This document shows, one piece after another, positions 43,255 through 54,575 of a DNA stretch of 64,000 bases. The position numbers were made by a program, and so were the translations under genes. The notes under the pieces were generated by a model. That model was given only the letters and a program-made list of their open reading frames with translations. It ran no database searches and was not told the origin of the DNA. This DNA comes from Vanessa cardui (Eukaryota > Arthropoda > Insecta > Lepidoptera > Nymphalidae): assembly GCF_905220365.1 (NCBI RefSeq), contig NC_061126.1, positions 14,756,001-14,820,000 of the forward strand, written 5' to 3'. How positions within the stretch are numbered: the first letter of the stretch is position 1; every line of letters begins with the position of its first letter.

Positions 43255-43325
43255 GTGGTAGTAGTGGTGACCAATAACCATCCATTAGCCTTTGCCAATA
43301 TACCTACCAATGACATAAAAAATAA
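43255..43325 (+). repeat. Decayed poly(A)-element 3' end
   Basis: GGTGGTAGTAGTGGTGACCA, CCATCCATTAGCCTTTGCC, ATGACATAAAAAATAA recalls the 3' part of SINE-B and of the element at 59111. Confidence 0.35.
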
Positions 43326-43620
43326 GTAATTTGGAATACTTATTTGAATAACTATTTCATACTAATAATAATTAACATTTATGTCTTAATTGTAAATACA
43401 TACAAAATAAAAATAGTTACTATATAAATCATGATCGCGTAAATTGGTAGCATGAATGCATTTCATGCAAGAAAGCAGCATTTCCCCGTTGAATTGCATT
43501 TCCGATTCTCTGGGCAAAAATGAATAAGCCCTCCTGTCGCCAGTGTAGGCAATAAGGTGAGGTCTTAATACTTGATAAGTATTATATACCAATGAAATAG
43601 TCATGTATTATCCAAATTTT

Positions 43621-43649
43621 ATATGTGCGAAGTTACGGGGCGAAGCTAG
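43621..43649 (+). repeat. Helitron-type 3'-end fragment
   Basis: TGTGCGAAGTTACGGGGCGA then AGCTAG before T: terminal hairpin-like GC stretch plus CTAG. Too short for a family. Confidence 0.45.
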
Positions 43650-43650
43650 T

Positions 43651-43964
43651 TTTGTACTATGGAACTGAGTTATTTTTTTTTAGGTATATTCAGCGACATA
43701 TTGCTTATTATATTATAAATAACATTATTGATATCGCTTTGAGTTATTTCTTTTGACGCAGTAAATATATATTATTTTAAATAAGCTTGTTGTTATAAAA
43801 TTGATATTGTATTGTATTTTCATACTATTTCTTTACATATATACCTTACAGTGTATTTAATCAAATTTTCTTAAGTGAAGGTCCGTAGTTTAAGTCACAG
43901 CCAGTGACAGTTTGTGTGGGACGTTTGTTACAGCTCAATTTGAGCTCTATATGAGTTTAAACTA
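43651..43964. other. Unassigned AT-rich stretch
   Basis: No feature recognised between the Helitron-type fragment and the SINE-A at 43965. Confidence 0.45.
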
Positions 43965-44266
43965 AGCTGTGATGGCCCAGTGGTTAGAACGCGTGCATCT
44001 TAACCGATGATTGCTAGTTCAAATCCAGGCAAGCACCACTATATATATGTGCTTAATTTGTGTTTATAATTCATCTCGTGCTCGGCGGTGAAGGAAAACA
44101 TCGTGAGGAAACGTATCTAATTTCATCGAAATTCTGCCACATGTGCATTCCACCAACCCGCATTGGTACAGCGTGGTGGAATATCTGCCAAACCCTCTCC
44201 TTAATAGAAGAGGAGGCCTTATCACAGCAGTGGGAAATTTACAGGCTGTTACTTTGCTTTACTTTT
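43965..44266 (+). mobile_element. SINE-A, full length
   Basis: GATGGCCCAGTGGTTAGAAC, CTAGTTCAAATCC (decayed box B), CTCGTGCTCGGCGGTGAAGG, GCAGTGGGAAATTTACAGGC and a TTACTTTGCTTTAC end. The frame 44060-44335 is SINE translation. Confidence 0.85.
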
Positions 44267-45537
44267 ACACCTATTTCATTGTTATATGTGCAGATTAAAA
44301 CTTCCGTACAGTCTATAAATATTCAACAATACTAAAATACTTACTTATAAAAGATTTCTAAACAAACAACTGTATATTTTACGAAAACAAAAGTAAAATC
44401 TGTAGAAACAGTGGGTGTTAAAAGAAAATACGTTTCTATAACTAATTTCGTTTCAGTCTCCAGTTTCTTTTTTTTTGTATAAAACACGCAAAAAGTGAAA
44501 CAAAGAAAAACTTTTCTTGTTTAAAGTCCGACAGCGAAACAAAAGTGTTTCTTTAGATTTAAATCTTGCGGTCATTACAGAGTTGAGTTAGCATACATTT
44601 TAATATTCGGATACATCTGCGCCTCTGAAGAAGTCGCTTTCCGAAATGTCAAAACAAGAACATTTTACTTTTTCCTCCTTACCGCCCGAGAGATTTATAG
44701 TAGCAATATTCTGTCCGACATTTTGAATCCTGTGTTGAGGCAATGTTTCTTTAAAAACTATAAAATGTCGTACATTAATATTGCACGTAAGGCTCGAAGA
44801 AAACAGCAATATTTAACTTAGTCATACTAATAACAAGTTCTCGTTTATTTTATACGTTATTTATTAATTTTTATCGTGATATGCTATGAAAGTAAATTAT
44901 ATACATATATTTAGCATGGATTTTTATGAGACCAGAACATTTTTCTTGGGTCGAGTAAATGTTACTTAATAAAAAATGTTGTTTAGAATTTATTAACTAA
45001 AATTTTTCACCTTAATAATACTGATTATATTACATCTGTAATTGGCAACTTCAAAATGACCAGAATTTTGAAATTTATTTTTATCCACCCGCAAAAGTCA
45101 TTAATGAAACGATTCCAAAAGATTTTTTATTGTTTGCGGTTCTACATATCCCGTTTGGTCGAATTTAAAAAATGTGGTCGAATTTTTTGCTACTATTTAT
45201 GAGTTAATATTGCTAATTTTCTAACTGGCAGAAATACCGCCGAAAACTTATACCATGTCCGCTTCTATATTTATTTAATAACGATTTTGCCTCTGGTTTC
45301 AACTATGAACTTGAAGTTACCACAGAATTAACTTAAGCGCATAATGTCTTTATTATTAGGCAAGGGTAACTTCTACGAGTTGATTAGGCTATTGTGTTAT
45401 AAGTGAGCAGGCTATAATCAAGGTCTCGTAAAAAGTGACCCAGTATTATAAACGCTGAATATAAAATTGTCAATAGTAAAATAATTTGTGGTTTAAACGA
45501 GGACATTGTTTTGTATAAAACGATTCTTATGAAAACT
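44267..45537. other. Unassigned AT-rich stretch
   Basis: 1.27 kb with nothing recognised. The 69-codon minus frame at 44600-44809 has no motif. Confidence 0.45.
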
Positions 45538-45830
45538 ATTTTTTTATGGTATAGGTTGGCGGACGAGCATATGGGCCACCTGATGGTAAGTGGTCACCAT
45601 CACCCATAGAAAATGACACTGTAAGAAATATTAACTATTCCTTACATCGTCAATGTGCCACCAACCTTGGGAACTAAGATGCTATGCTCCCTTGTGCCTG
45701 TAGTTACACTGGCTCACTCACCCTTCAAACCGGAACACAACAATACTGCGTACTGTTGTTTAGCGGTAGAATATCTGATGAGTGGGTGGTACCTACCCAG
45801 GTGGGCTTGCAGGGCTAAAGCCATACCATA
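45538..45830 (-). mobile_element. SINE-B, full length
   Basis: TTTTTTTATGGTATAGGTTG, GCGGACGAGCATATGGGCC, GGCTCACTCACCCTTCAAAC, GAGTGGGTGGTACCTACCCA, then CAGGGCTAAAGCCATACC. One of the best-preserved copies. Confidence 0.9.
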
Positions 45831-46394
45831 GTGTTCATGTCAATAGGATTAAGAAATACTAATTCGAATAAGATTATAATTATAATTAATATTCAATATT
45901 TTTTTTATGATAAAATTCGATAATCTAAAATAAATTCCCGTGACGAAAATTCCAGCTTGACTCGACAATTTTCAACGGAATAGCAACAGCTTATTCTGTT
46001 GCATGACAGCGTGAGAATATACTTGAAGGACGCGTTGAACTGAATTTGTTTAGTAAATCTGTCTGATATTATTCAAGTTACCACAATTTGCGACGTAGCT
46101 GGAAAGCCTGTTACGCGGTGCTGTAGTAAGCTGCTTAATTAACTTGTCTAATTACGATGTGACAAGATAGTTGGAGGACTAGGATAGATAAATGTTCCAT
46201 TAATTTGACGGTGTATTGTTTCATTCATTAATTATAATCTACGTTTATACGGAGACTAAAAACCTTACGTATTGATGTTTTAATTTTTTTATAAATTTAT
46301 TGGTCGATTTTATGTCCAAGATTGGTCGTGCATTGGCAATATAAGTAATCGTTAATTTTTGTCACAGCGCCAATGTTTGTGGAATTTGCGACCA
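45831..46394. other. Unassigned stretch
   Basis: Slightly GC-richer at 45940-46130, but no frame or repeat recognised. Confidence 0.4.
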
Positions 46395-46482
46395 TTAGAT
46401 GAATCACAAATAAACATTAAGTACATTAATATTCAGTCATTCTTCCTCAGATTTTCAAACCACTGGGCCATCATGGCCATTA
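46395..46482 (-). repeat. SINE-A head-side fragment
   Basis: GATGAATCACAAATAAACAT, CATTAATATTCAGTCATTC, AACCACTGGGCCATCATGGC: complement of the first third of SINE-A with a deleted box-B region. Confidence 0.55.
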
Positions 46483-46639
46483 ATTAAATAACAGTTATCG
46501 AAATCTGAAAAAAAACTCTACTATATCACAATTACATAATTAAATTACGATTCCTTATGTAAACAAAAAACGATATACGATAGGAGGCCAGTCTTCTTGA
46601 ACTAATGATTTGCTTTTTATATAGCCAATGTTATGTAAT

Positions 46640-46880
46640 ATAGATTAGTGGACTGAAAAATGGGCCAAACTATAGGTAACTAGTCATTGCTGCTCATAAA
46701 TATTTGGACCGTATCATATCAGATATTAACATCCTTGATATTATGTCCCTTGTGCCTGTTATTGCGCTGGCTCACTCACCCTTTGAACCAGAACACATCA
46801 ACACTAAGCATTGCCGCTTGGCGCTTGAATACATGCTGAGTGGATGGTACCTAACCAAATGGTTTACCAGACTTTGGCAA
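46640..46880 (-). repeat. Decayed SINE-B
   Basis: ATTATGTCCCTTGTGCCTGT, CTGGCTCACTCACCCTTTGA, GAGTGGATGGTACCTAACC. The 5' and 3' margins are blurred. The plus frame at 46704-46898 is its translation. Confidence 0.65.
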
Positions 46881-47209
46881 GCCAAGTGTCTCTATTAAAA
46901 TAATAAAAATATATAGAAAATAAAGACAAAAATCATTCGATATTTCGAAAATCAAAATGTAGTGAACCTATCTGTGAAGTTGAATCAGTGCAATATTGAT
47001 GGATTCCGCGCGTCGTTATTGCGTCTCCCTAATGGATACAGATTGACCATACATAAATATACGTAGCAAAAGTTTCGCTCGTGAATGCTATGGGATTTTG
47101 TTATGTGAAGTATTAGTCATAATTTGATAAAAAAAATTCACAGAACCATAACTTTTTCTCGTGCAATTCATAGCGTCCATATTAATGAAGAAAGTTTTGT
47201 CATAAAATC
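46881..47209. other. Unassigned AT-rich stretch
   Basis: No feature recognised between two decayed SINE-B copies. Confidence 0.45.
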
Positions 47210-47275
47210 TTAGTTCCCGAAATTGGTTGACGATGTAAGCGATTTTAAGTATTTCTTATAGTTATGGATAGTCCA
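47210..47275 (+). repeat. SINE-B fragment
   Basis: CTTAGTTCCCGAAATTGGTT, GACGATGTAAGC, GTATTTCTTATAGTTATGG. Confidence 0.45.
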
Positions 47276-47365
47276 ATATTTATGGCATATTTCCTAGTAT
47301 CTCTGCTTATTGTAAAACAATACAAAAATATACAACAGATGACAGAAAGCCAATGAGTTTCAATC

Positions 47366-47621
47366 TCAAATTGTGCTTTCCCCTTTCAATTTCAGTAATG
47401 GTACTGCTGTCTTAAAATCAATTTCTACAAGGGCAGCCAACTGTGCAGGACATATTATAGCAAATTTTAATCTCATAATTTCATGGAAGGGCAAATCCGT
47501 CACGACCAGAAATACTTCAGGTACAGGACCAATATTTAGGTGCTTTCCAAGGCATGGGATTGTGGAAAGTTTTTGGGGCTGTGGTGAGAGAAATAGTCCC
47601 AATAACTTTTTATTAGATTAA
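47366..47621. pseudogene. Segment open on both strands, origin unknown
   Basis: Plus frame (82 codons, from 47373) and minus frame (78 codons, to 47366) overlap almost completely in a less AT-rich segment. The minus product (LFLSPQPQKLSTIPCLGKH..., VVTDLPFHEIMRLKFAII..., ALVEIDFKTAVPLLKLKG) has the more protein-like composition. It may be an exon-derived or mobile-element coding remnant. No family recognised and splice sites are not convincing. Confidence 0.3.
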
Positions 47622-47936
47622 TTTGTATCTTAGACCTGATTATCTACGGCCTTATATGTAGCTTCTAGTCCAGCAATGCAGTCGGTCTTAATTATACAAT
47701 AATAGAACCGTATGCATACAAACGTTCCTCTACATATGTTTTAAATGAAATAACACAGTAGAATAGCTAGACGGGCCATTGCCTTGTCTGTTTTTCTTAC
47801 TAAAATGTATACACATCATCAGTGATATCGCTTAACAAATATCTAGTTTAATGAATTTTGATAAAAACATATTGATTACTAATGTACTTGTACAAAAATA
47901 ATAACTTCTTCAAATAATTTCATCGAAAATATGACA

Positions 47937-48065
47937 CCTCGCCTCATCGCTTCCACTGGTGACAGGGGGGCTGGTTATTTTTTTGCCCAGAGGATCGGAA
48001 TTGCGATTCAACAGGAAAAGCTGCTAGCATTCTTGCCACCATTCCACGCGGTCAAGATTTGTGCA
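47937..48065 (+). pseudogene. Remnant of a repeat-encoded C-terminal coding sequence
   Basis: Frame TGDRGAGYFFAQRIGIAIQ, then decayed. At DNA level GGAATTGCGATTCAACAGG and GCCACCATTCCACGCGGTCA parallel the copy at 9690. Old LINE-type coding end. Confidence 0.5.
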
Positions 48066-48370
48066 GTAACTAGTTTTAGTTCATATTTTATATTTAAGCA
48101 TTGAATGTGATTAATTCTTGTGTTAATAACCTATTGCTAGAAATTTGGAACATTCAGGTAATAATTGTATATAACATTGAAGGATCGAATGAACATCGCG
48201 TCGTCAAGCGAAACGAAATCGTCTGTGACGTGCAATCATCTGTAAAGCGAGGACCACACAAGTACGGACATTGTTGTTTTTATTGATTTCTGAACAGTTT
48301 CCTCGTTCCTAAAAAAGTTTGCTTGCCTGGTGTACTTGATCACATACATGCATTTTATATGAAAACTGTC

Positions 48371-48651
48371 AACGGCAACAACCTGTAAATTACCCACTGC
48401 TGGGCTAAGGCCCCTTCTCCCTTTGTGGACAAGGTTTGGAATATATTCCACCAAGCAGTTCCAATGCGGCAGAATTTCTATGAAATTTGACAAATGCAGG
48501 TTTCCTCACGATGTTTTCACTGCCGAGCACGAGATGAATTTTGAACACTAATTAGGCACTTCAATATTCAGTGGTGCTTACCCTGGCTTGAACCCGCAAT
48601 CATCCGTTTAGATGCACGCGTTCTAACCACTGGGCCATCTCAGCTCTACGA
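48371..48651 (-). mobile_element. SINE-A with perfect 15-bp target duplication
   Basis: TATATGAAAACTGTC occurs at 48356-48370 and again at 48652-48666. Between them is a reverse SINE-A (GTAAATTACCCACTGCTGGG to CCACTGGGCCATCTCAGCTC) with a short deletion near the GCATTGG region. The perfect duplication marks a comparatively young insertion. The minus frame at 48236-48493 is partly SINE. Confidence 0.9.
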
Positions 48652-48666
48652 TATATGAAAACTGTC

Positions 48667-49429
48667 GCTTTGGTTTATAAGGTTGTTTAAAATACCAAAT
48701 CGATGTAAAACAAAGGAGTGACCCATACTTCTGTTATCAAGCCGTACAGCCTTTTTTGTTATATGACCTTTTCAACCCGAGTGCCCGAAATATAACACGC
48801 ACCCCTCGTCTACCTGGCGCTCACCGTATGGGTTCACTCAACGCTCATATCTACACATATGTAATCCAATGAACTCTTGTGGCGCTCCATCTGAGTAACA
48901 AGCGAATGAGTAAATTCATTCACTCTTTTCTCTTAATGGACGTAGAGGTATTTGAACTCACATCATACCACTAGTAAATTTAATTTATAAGACAGGAGGA
49001 GGAGTCTGATTTTGTGAACTACAGACATTCAAGGCTCATCTCAAATGGCCCGTGAATTTACGATTCATTTCTGATTGAACTGGCAACATTCTGTGAAATA
49101 TTTACTAATGATTTATAAGTTGATGTATCATCAGAAAGAAAATTAATGAACTATAATAGAAAGAGCAGTCACAATGTCTGTACAGATTTTTTTAAAGTAT
49201 TATACAATTAATTACATAATTGATGAAATTGTTAATACCATTTCCGATGCTTAAAGCACTGAGTACGCCATAACAAAGTTGACGTCATAACTAACGCTGT
49301 CATAAAAACGTTGAAGTCGCCTTCGTGTAACTATATCATGTTAATAACGTAATGTTTTTGTAATCTATACATAATGTTATATATAATTGATCTATACTGT
49401 AAAACACCTCACATTACAATACCATTCGT
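48667..49429. other. Unassigned stretch
   Basis: GC-elevated patch at 48775-48900 (CCCGAGTGCCCGAAATATAA) without a coding frame. The rest is AT-rich. Confidence 0.4.
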
Positions 49430-49500
49430 CGAAAACAATGGGAACTAAGATATCATTCCCTGCCTGTTATTACACTGATTGCTCATTACACTGACCAGGG
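49430..49500 (-). repeat. SINE-B fragment
   Basis: AATGGGAACTAAGATATCAT, CCCTGCCTGTTATTACACTG. Confidence 0.45.
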
Positions 49501-49754
49501 CCTAGCCAATGATTGGAATAATGTAGGTATACACCTATACCATTTCATAATATATTAACAATTATCAGAACGTCTATAAAAATTCTTCAATAAGAATACA
49601 AATAATGCATAATATTCGATTTTTAAACGACCTTAAATCCAGGAAGTTTTCTTCCATTTTTGTTTTACCTTTATCTGTATTAAAATATCCGCGTCAGATG
49701 CACCCTATTGTAGGGGATTGGACTCTTGAAATGTAAATGAAGATTTGTTTAAAA

Positions 49755-50046
49755 TACTTGGTGGTAGGGCTTTGTGCAAGCTCGTATGGGTAGGTACCAC
49801 CCACTCATCAGTTATTCTACCGCCAAATAACAGTACTCAGTATTGTTGTGTTCCGGTTTGAAGGGTGAGTGAGCCAGAATAACTACAAACACAAGGGACA
49901 TAACATCTTAGTTCCCAAGGTTGGTGGCACATTGATAATGTAAGGAATAGTTAATATTTCTTACAGCGTCATTGTCTATGGGTGATGGTGACCACTTATC
50001 ATCAGGTGGCCCATATGCTTGTCCGCCAACATATACCATAAAAAAC
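49755..50046 (+). mobile_element. SINE-B, full length
   Basis: CTTGGTGGTAGGGCTTTGTG, GTGTTCCGGTTTGAAGGGTG, GTCATTGTCTATGGGTGATG, TTGTCCGCCAACATATACCA then TAAAAAACG. Oriented with the poly(A) end at right. Confidence 0.9.
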
Positions 50047-50534
50047 GTAATGACCAATGAATCCTAAATTATTTTAAATAAACATTCCATATTTAAAATT
50101 TAGTGCACTATAATATGTCAAGAGAACCCAATTTTCATTTTAATATCACTTCGTAAACAATCCCGGAGATAAAAGACGCTTATTAAACTGTGGAGGAGCT
50201 TCAAGTCTCATACTGTAAAAGGACATCACTCTTAAACCCGTGTGGTATCAAAATAAGTAATAGTAACTCAGAGGGTATTTATGAAAGACTATATTTAGGT
50301 TAGCAATTTAATTTAGAATTGTGACGTTTTCAATATTTACTTATTAATTTGAAAATAAATACAGATTTTAGGCGGATCGATGGTATAATATGAGCAAGCT
50401 GTGTCAAGTGGTCACCAGTACATTACAGTAACAGCTTGTAATTTTTCCCACTGCTGGGCCTCCTCTCCCTTTGATAAGAAGCTTAGGAGCTTATTGTGTG
50501 AAATAGTCACCATTGCCCATATATATTGGTACAA
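50047..50534. other. Mostly unassigned, with a scrap of SINE-A
   Basis: Segment 50433-50480 (GCTTGTAATTTTTCCCACTG, GGGCCTCCTCTCCCTTTG) is a short reverse SINE-A 3' piece. Nothing else recognised. Confidence 0.5.
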
Positions 50535-50755
50535 TCTACACAAATATTATAAACGCGAATATAACTCAAAATGTCTGTCTGTTGCGAATTAATGGCCGAT
50601 ACTCTAAAAAAAATATAAAGAAATTTTATGTCAACCACATGTCAAATGACACAATGTCAAATTTAAACCCCATTGAGGAATATAAGGTACTTTTATATAC
50701 CTAACACCTGGTGTCTAACTCTTAAAACGCGACCGCAGTCACGGGTGAAAATTAG
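50535..50755 (+). mobile_element. Helitron-type element, family 2 variant
   Basis: A|TCTACACAAATATTATAAACG at the left. TCTGTCTGTTGCGAATTAAT, GAGGAATATAAGGTACTTTT and CACCTGGTGTCTAACTC are inside. GCGACCGCAGTCACGGGTGA and TTAG before T at the right (CTAG decayed to TTAG). Frames at 50401 and 50513 lie over it. Confidence 0.65.
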
Positions 50756-51007
50756 TAAAAAATTTATAAACAATCTCATTTTACTTCCAAATCACATCCT
50801 TTCTCAAACTTCGTAAGCCATGTAATTATAAAATCGTAAACACTAAGAAAAAATAATCATACCTAAATATATTCCAGCAAATAATACCATTTTTAAACGA
50901 CGCCGCGCAAAATTCATTAAAATTCCGTAAACATCGTCCAACTCGCATAATCCAAACAATTTATTAGTCCAATTAATTGTGCGGACTTAAAAATGGCTAT
51001 GAATAGC

Positions 51008-51062
51008 AGTCCAGGTTTTCCTTTCGTTAATTTCGCAACTTAGCTCGGGGAAAACCTGGACT
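51008..51062. other. 14-bp perfect inverted repeat
   Basis: AGTCCAGGTTTTCC (51008-51021) and GGAAAACCTGGACT (51049-51062) with a 27-base spacer, inside a moderately GC-rich patch beginning near 50890. Could be a small foldback or a hairpin-RNA precursor. Confidence 0.85.
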
Positions 51063-51094
51063 GGCTTCATTTTTAAAGTATTTTTTATGCTGTT

Positions 51095-51345
51095 GCTTGG
51101 CGGACGAGCATATGGGCCACCTGATGGTAAGTGGTCACCACCGCCCATTAACAATGGTGCTATAAGAAACATTAATCTTTCTTTTTATCGCCAATGCGCC
51201 ACCAACCTTGGGAACCAAGATGTTACGTCCCTAGTGTCTGTAGTTACAGTGTACCAAATACCAAAGTAGGTACTATTGTTTAGCGGCAGAATAACTGAAG
51301 TGTGGTAACTACCTAGACTGGCTTGCGCATAACCCTACCACTAAG
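51095..51345 (-). mobile_element. SINE-B, distal part shortened
   Basis: TTGGCGGACGAGCATATGGG, ACCAACCTTGGGAACCAAGA, CTGTAGTTACAGTGTACC (a stretch deleted here), GCATAACCCTACCACTAAG. Frames at 50987-51269 overlap it. Confidence 0.8.
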
Positions 51346-52224
51346 TAAAGTAGCTAAGCTAAATCATTTTTCTCGTATTAGAACGTCAGAAGAACGTAGC
51401 TTGTTTGATAACATTTGAACGACCATGAATTTATATATTTATTTAACACTTAATTATATTATGCAGCAGTAAGACAAATACAAAACATAGTTAAGAATAC
51501 AAGGATCATGTTTTTTTTTTATTAATTCTTAATGAAATGTTTTTAGCAAAGCTAAGAAGTAAAAACGTATACATATAACGTATATAGGCGGATAAATAAG
51601 AAGTGTCTGCTTATTTTTTTCTTTTTAATTAGTTACGACAAAAATGATTTATTAAACTTTTATTACTAAAGACAAATAAATTTGATGATTTATAAAATAC
51701 TTAGAACCAAATTATTAGTTTGGGTGAAATTTATTTCTTTTTTTTCCCCTCATCCAAACCATACATACATACTTTCACTTACAAGGTTTCTTGCATAGTA
51801 CCGTCAACATAAAACACTGAAACACATGCTAAGTATTTGTGAAGTTTTTGTATTAATTTAATATTCTTATTATTTGCATAAACTCGCTTTGGCACGCGAA
51901 CCACTTCTAATCATCTCATGTTCTTTGAGCGGGAACAACCCCCAAGGATTAGGTAATATTCAAATAGAAGCACCCCATAAAGCGCCTCGTTCGACTGCCA
52001 CTTGCAATTCACCTTATTTACATATCTTAGTTCAAACGGTTATAGTTTCTGTCATTGTTAGTAATTTCAGACTCACTCACTCGTACATAACTAGGTTTGT
52101 CTAAATTAGGATATACTGATATTTGTAATTCAGATCGCTCTACATAATATATGAATTCTAATTCTCGTGAGCAATATATAATTCAAGTACTTTATCTTTG
52201 ATTATAGCAAGTTTCAAGCGCCGC
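51346..52224. other. Unassigned stretch
   Basis: A 76-codon plus frame at 51874-52104 (LALAREPLLIISCSLSG...) lies in a slightly GC-richer segment, but has no recognised motif or splice context. Confidence 0.4.
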
Positions 52225-52320
52225 TTAATTTTCAAGTGTTTAATTTGTGTTTATAATTCATACCACGCTCGGTGTAGGAATACATGTTTTAGGGATAAAG
52301 AAATGTCACATGGGTCGGTA
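52225..52320 (+). repeat. Decayed SINE-A middle fragment
   Basis: TTAATTTGTGTTTATAATTC, ATACCACGCTCGGTG. Confidence 0.55.
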
Positions 52321-52388
52321 TCCACTAATCAAAATTGAAACTTCCTAGTGATTAAAACAAACCTCCTGGAAAAAGAGTCGTAAGCTCA

Positions 52389-52688
52389 ACAACAGCCTGT
52401 AGATTTCCACTGCTGGGCTAAAGGCCTCCTCTCCCTTTAAGGAGAAGGTTTGGAACATATTCCACCACGCTGTTCCAATGCGGGTTAGTGGAATACACAT
52501 GTGGCTGAATTTCTATGAAATTTGTCACATGCAGGTTTCCTCACGATGTTTTCCTTCACCGCTGAGCACGAATTGTAAAGACAAATTAAGCACATGAATC
52601 AGCGGTGCTTGCCTGGGTTTGAACCCGCAATCATCGGTTAAGATGCACGCGTTCTAACCACTGGGCCTCTCTGCTCCTCGTAAGCGTC
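52389..52688 (-). mobile_element. SINE-A with 12-bp target duplication
   Basis: GTCGTAAGCTCA stands at 52377-52388 and 52689-52700. The reverse SINE-A between runs from ACAGCCTGTAGATTTCCACT to the head, plus 12 extra bases resembling another partial repeat of the target (CTCGTAAGCGTC). Same subfamily as 39700. Confidence 0.85.
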
Positions 52689-52727
52689 GTCGTAAGCTCA
52701 GTAAAGGATAATTTAAACAAACTTAAC

Positions 52728-52763
52728 TACTTTTGTTTATATACTTGTATATAAACAAAAGTA
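52728..52763. other. 17-bp perfect palindrome with 2-nt loop
   Basis: TACTTTTGTTTATATAC, TT, GTATATAAACAAAAGTA. An almost loop-less inverted repeat shortly after a SINE-A insertion. Such sequences can extrude as cruciforms or arise from template switching. Confidence 0.9.
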
Positions 52764-54150
52764 TACTTTATTTTACTCTTATCCCATTAGATTTCAATTA
52801 GTAGATAACCGAAACTATAAAAAATATGCGATGATTGGTTAATTTACATTATTTACTATATTTCTTTTCCATATCACAAACAGTAGTAGAAATAAATATA
52901 GTAGTCCCTATTTACGCAACCAATCGCTTTTTGTTCCAAAGCTAATCATCACAAGTTCTTTTTACTGACATCAGTATATTAAATAATGAAATATCAATTG
53001 ACCCTTCGGCTTATTTTTGGAATTTTAAATTTTATTCGAAATTATTTCGTGTAAATCGCTCTACAGCCCATCTTTTCTCCAATTAATCAGTTCGAAACGA
53101 AACGTTGTGCTAAAGTCTGAACGTCCCTGTGACACTTTTCTCCACGATTTCAGGGACCTCTCCGGTTAGAGACCTGAGCAAGGTCAATAGCTTACATCTA
53201 TCTCATATTAATATCAGGGTTTTTATTTCAAAGTAATATATCTCAATCAAGTTGTAGACAATGCCTTCTTCTATATTATTTAATTTATGAATTGACTTTA
53301 TTTTTCATTTTAATCAGGTCCCTTTTTATTCTGTTAGACAAATGCAATTCAAAAACAAAAGCTCATAAATGGCGACCACGGACGAAGCGTGCTCATATCT
53401 ATTACAAGGACTGAAAATGGTCGTTGGATACGGTCACACAACGGTATACAAGGTCAAAAGCTAAAGAGATCCTTTGGGACGACTGGATGTTTTTCGGTTG
53501 TTATGTTCATAATGATTTTGTTGGATATAGACCTAGTTTTTGTAGTATGTTATACACACATAGGTCGTTGTTTTTAGACGTGACAAGAGCTGTTAGGTTG
53601 TTTCAAATGTTTTGTAAATGCAAATTGTGTTAACATATTAATTAGTGGTTAATGCTTATGGCCACATTTTCAATTCGTTAGCGAATACGATATGATCATG
53701 AAACCTTATTGCAATAAATTATACCCACGATTCGGCGGTTGTACTTTAAGCAACCCACTGCCTGTCTGGGATCGATTATTACCTTATACAATAATTATTC
53801 AAATAACCAATTTCGAAACGAAATTAATATAGGTGCTAAATTAGAGCATAACAATACTAAACATTTCATATTAGTATGGTATGTTTTTGGTTGTATTTAA
53901 AATCCGAAGCTTATTAAATATTGTTTTTTTTTTTCAACCAATGCGTCTTACCTGCAATGACATACGGTGGCGAAGGGTAAACTTTAACGGTTAACTAGCA
54001 CAAATTAAAGTTTACGCAGGTCTTGAGTTAATTATGTTTGAAGTATCTTTGAAGGATAAAATCATATATAAATAATCGACATAGCTTGCATGATCAGCAC
54101 ATTGAAGATTCAGTGAGTTCATTATACTGTCGAAGGATCGATGGTTGTTG
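52764..54150. other. Unassigned stretch
   Basis: Frames at 53389 and 53424 overlap in a segment starting GGCGACCACGGACGAAGC that may be a decayed mobile-element coding end, but I cannot place it. The rest is AT-rich. Confidence 0.35.
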
Positions 54151-54345
54151 GAGCCCACGAGACCCATGTGGATCGCGATCCCAGTGCAGATCGCGAATCG
54201 AAAAACGCAGTATAGGACTCCTCAGCCAAATAGACCGATGACTTGAAAATGTTTGTTGGACCCCACCCACTTAGAAGGCTTACTTTGGAGGAGCCTTATG
54301 TCCAGCAGTGGCTTTAGATTGGCTAATGATGATGACTATGGGTAA
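54151..54345 (+). repeat. LINE 3'-end fragment
   Basis: CTTACTTTGGAGGAGCCTTA, TGTCCAGCAGTGGCTTTAGA and TTGGCTAATGATGATGACTA. The GTCCAGCAGTGG...GATGATGATG string is the usual 3' end of lepidopteran RTE/CR1-type LINEs. Upstream GC-rich sequence (GATCGCGATCCCAGTGCAGA) may be its coding end. Confidence 0.55.
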
Positions 54346-54494
54346 CTTTATATTAAATTAAATGTTTTAATTTTCGAATCTAAAAAACCTTATTATGATT
54401 TTGATGTAGATTTTGATTTGAAAATTCATTCGCAAAAGTATTCGAAATATGCTCGAATTTGAACTTTAACATTTCTAAAACATATAACCCTCGC

Positions 54495-54575
54495 CCTGAA
54501 ATTTGGGATTGCGATACAGCGGCAAAATGTTGCTGACATTCTTATCCTGATTCCAAAACAGTTATGTCTTGACCG
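54495..54575 (+). pseudogene. Weak third copy of repeat-encoded coding end
   Basis: TGGGATTGCGATACAGCGGC and GCTGACATTCTTATCCTGAT parallel 47937 and 9690. Confidence 0.35.
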
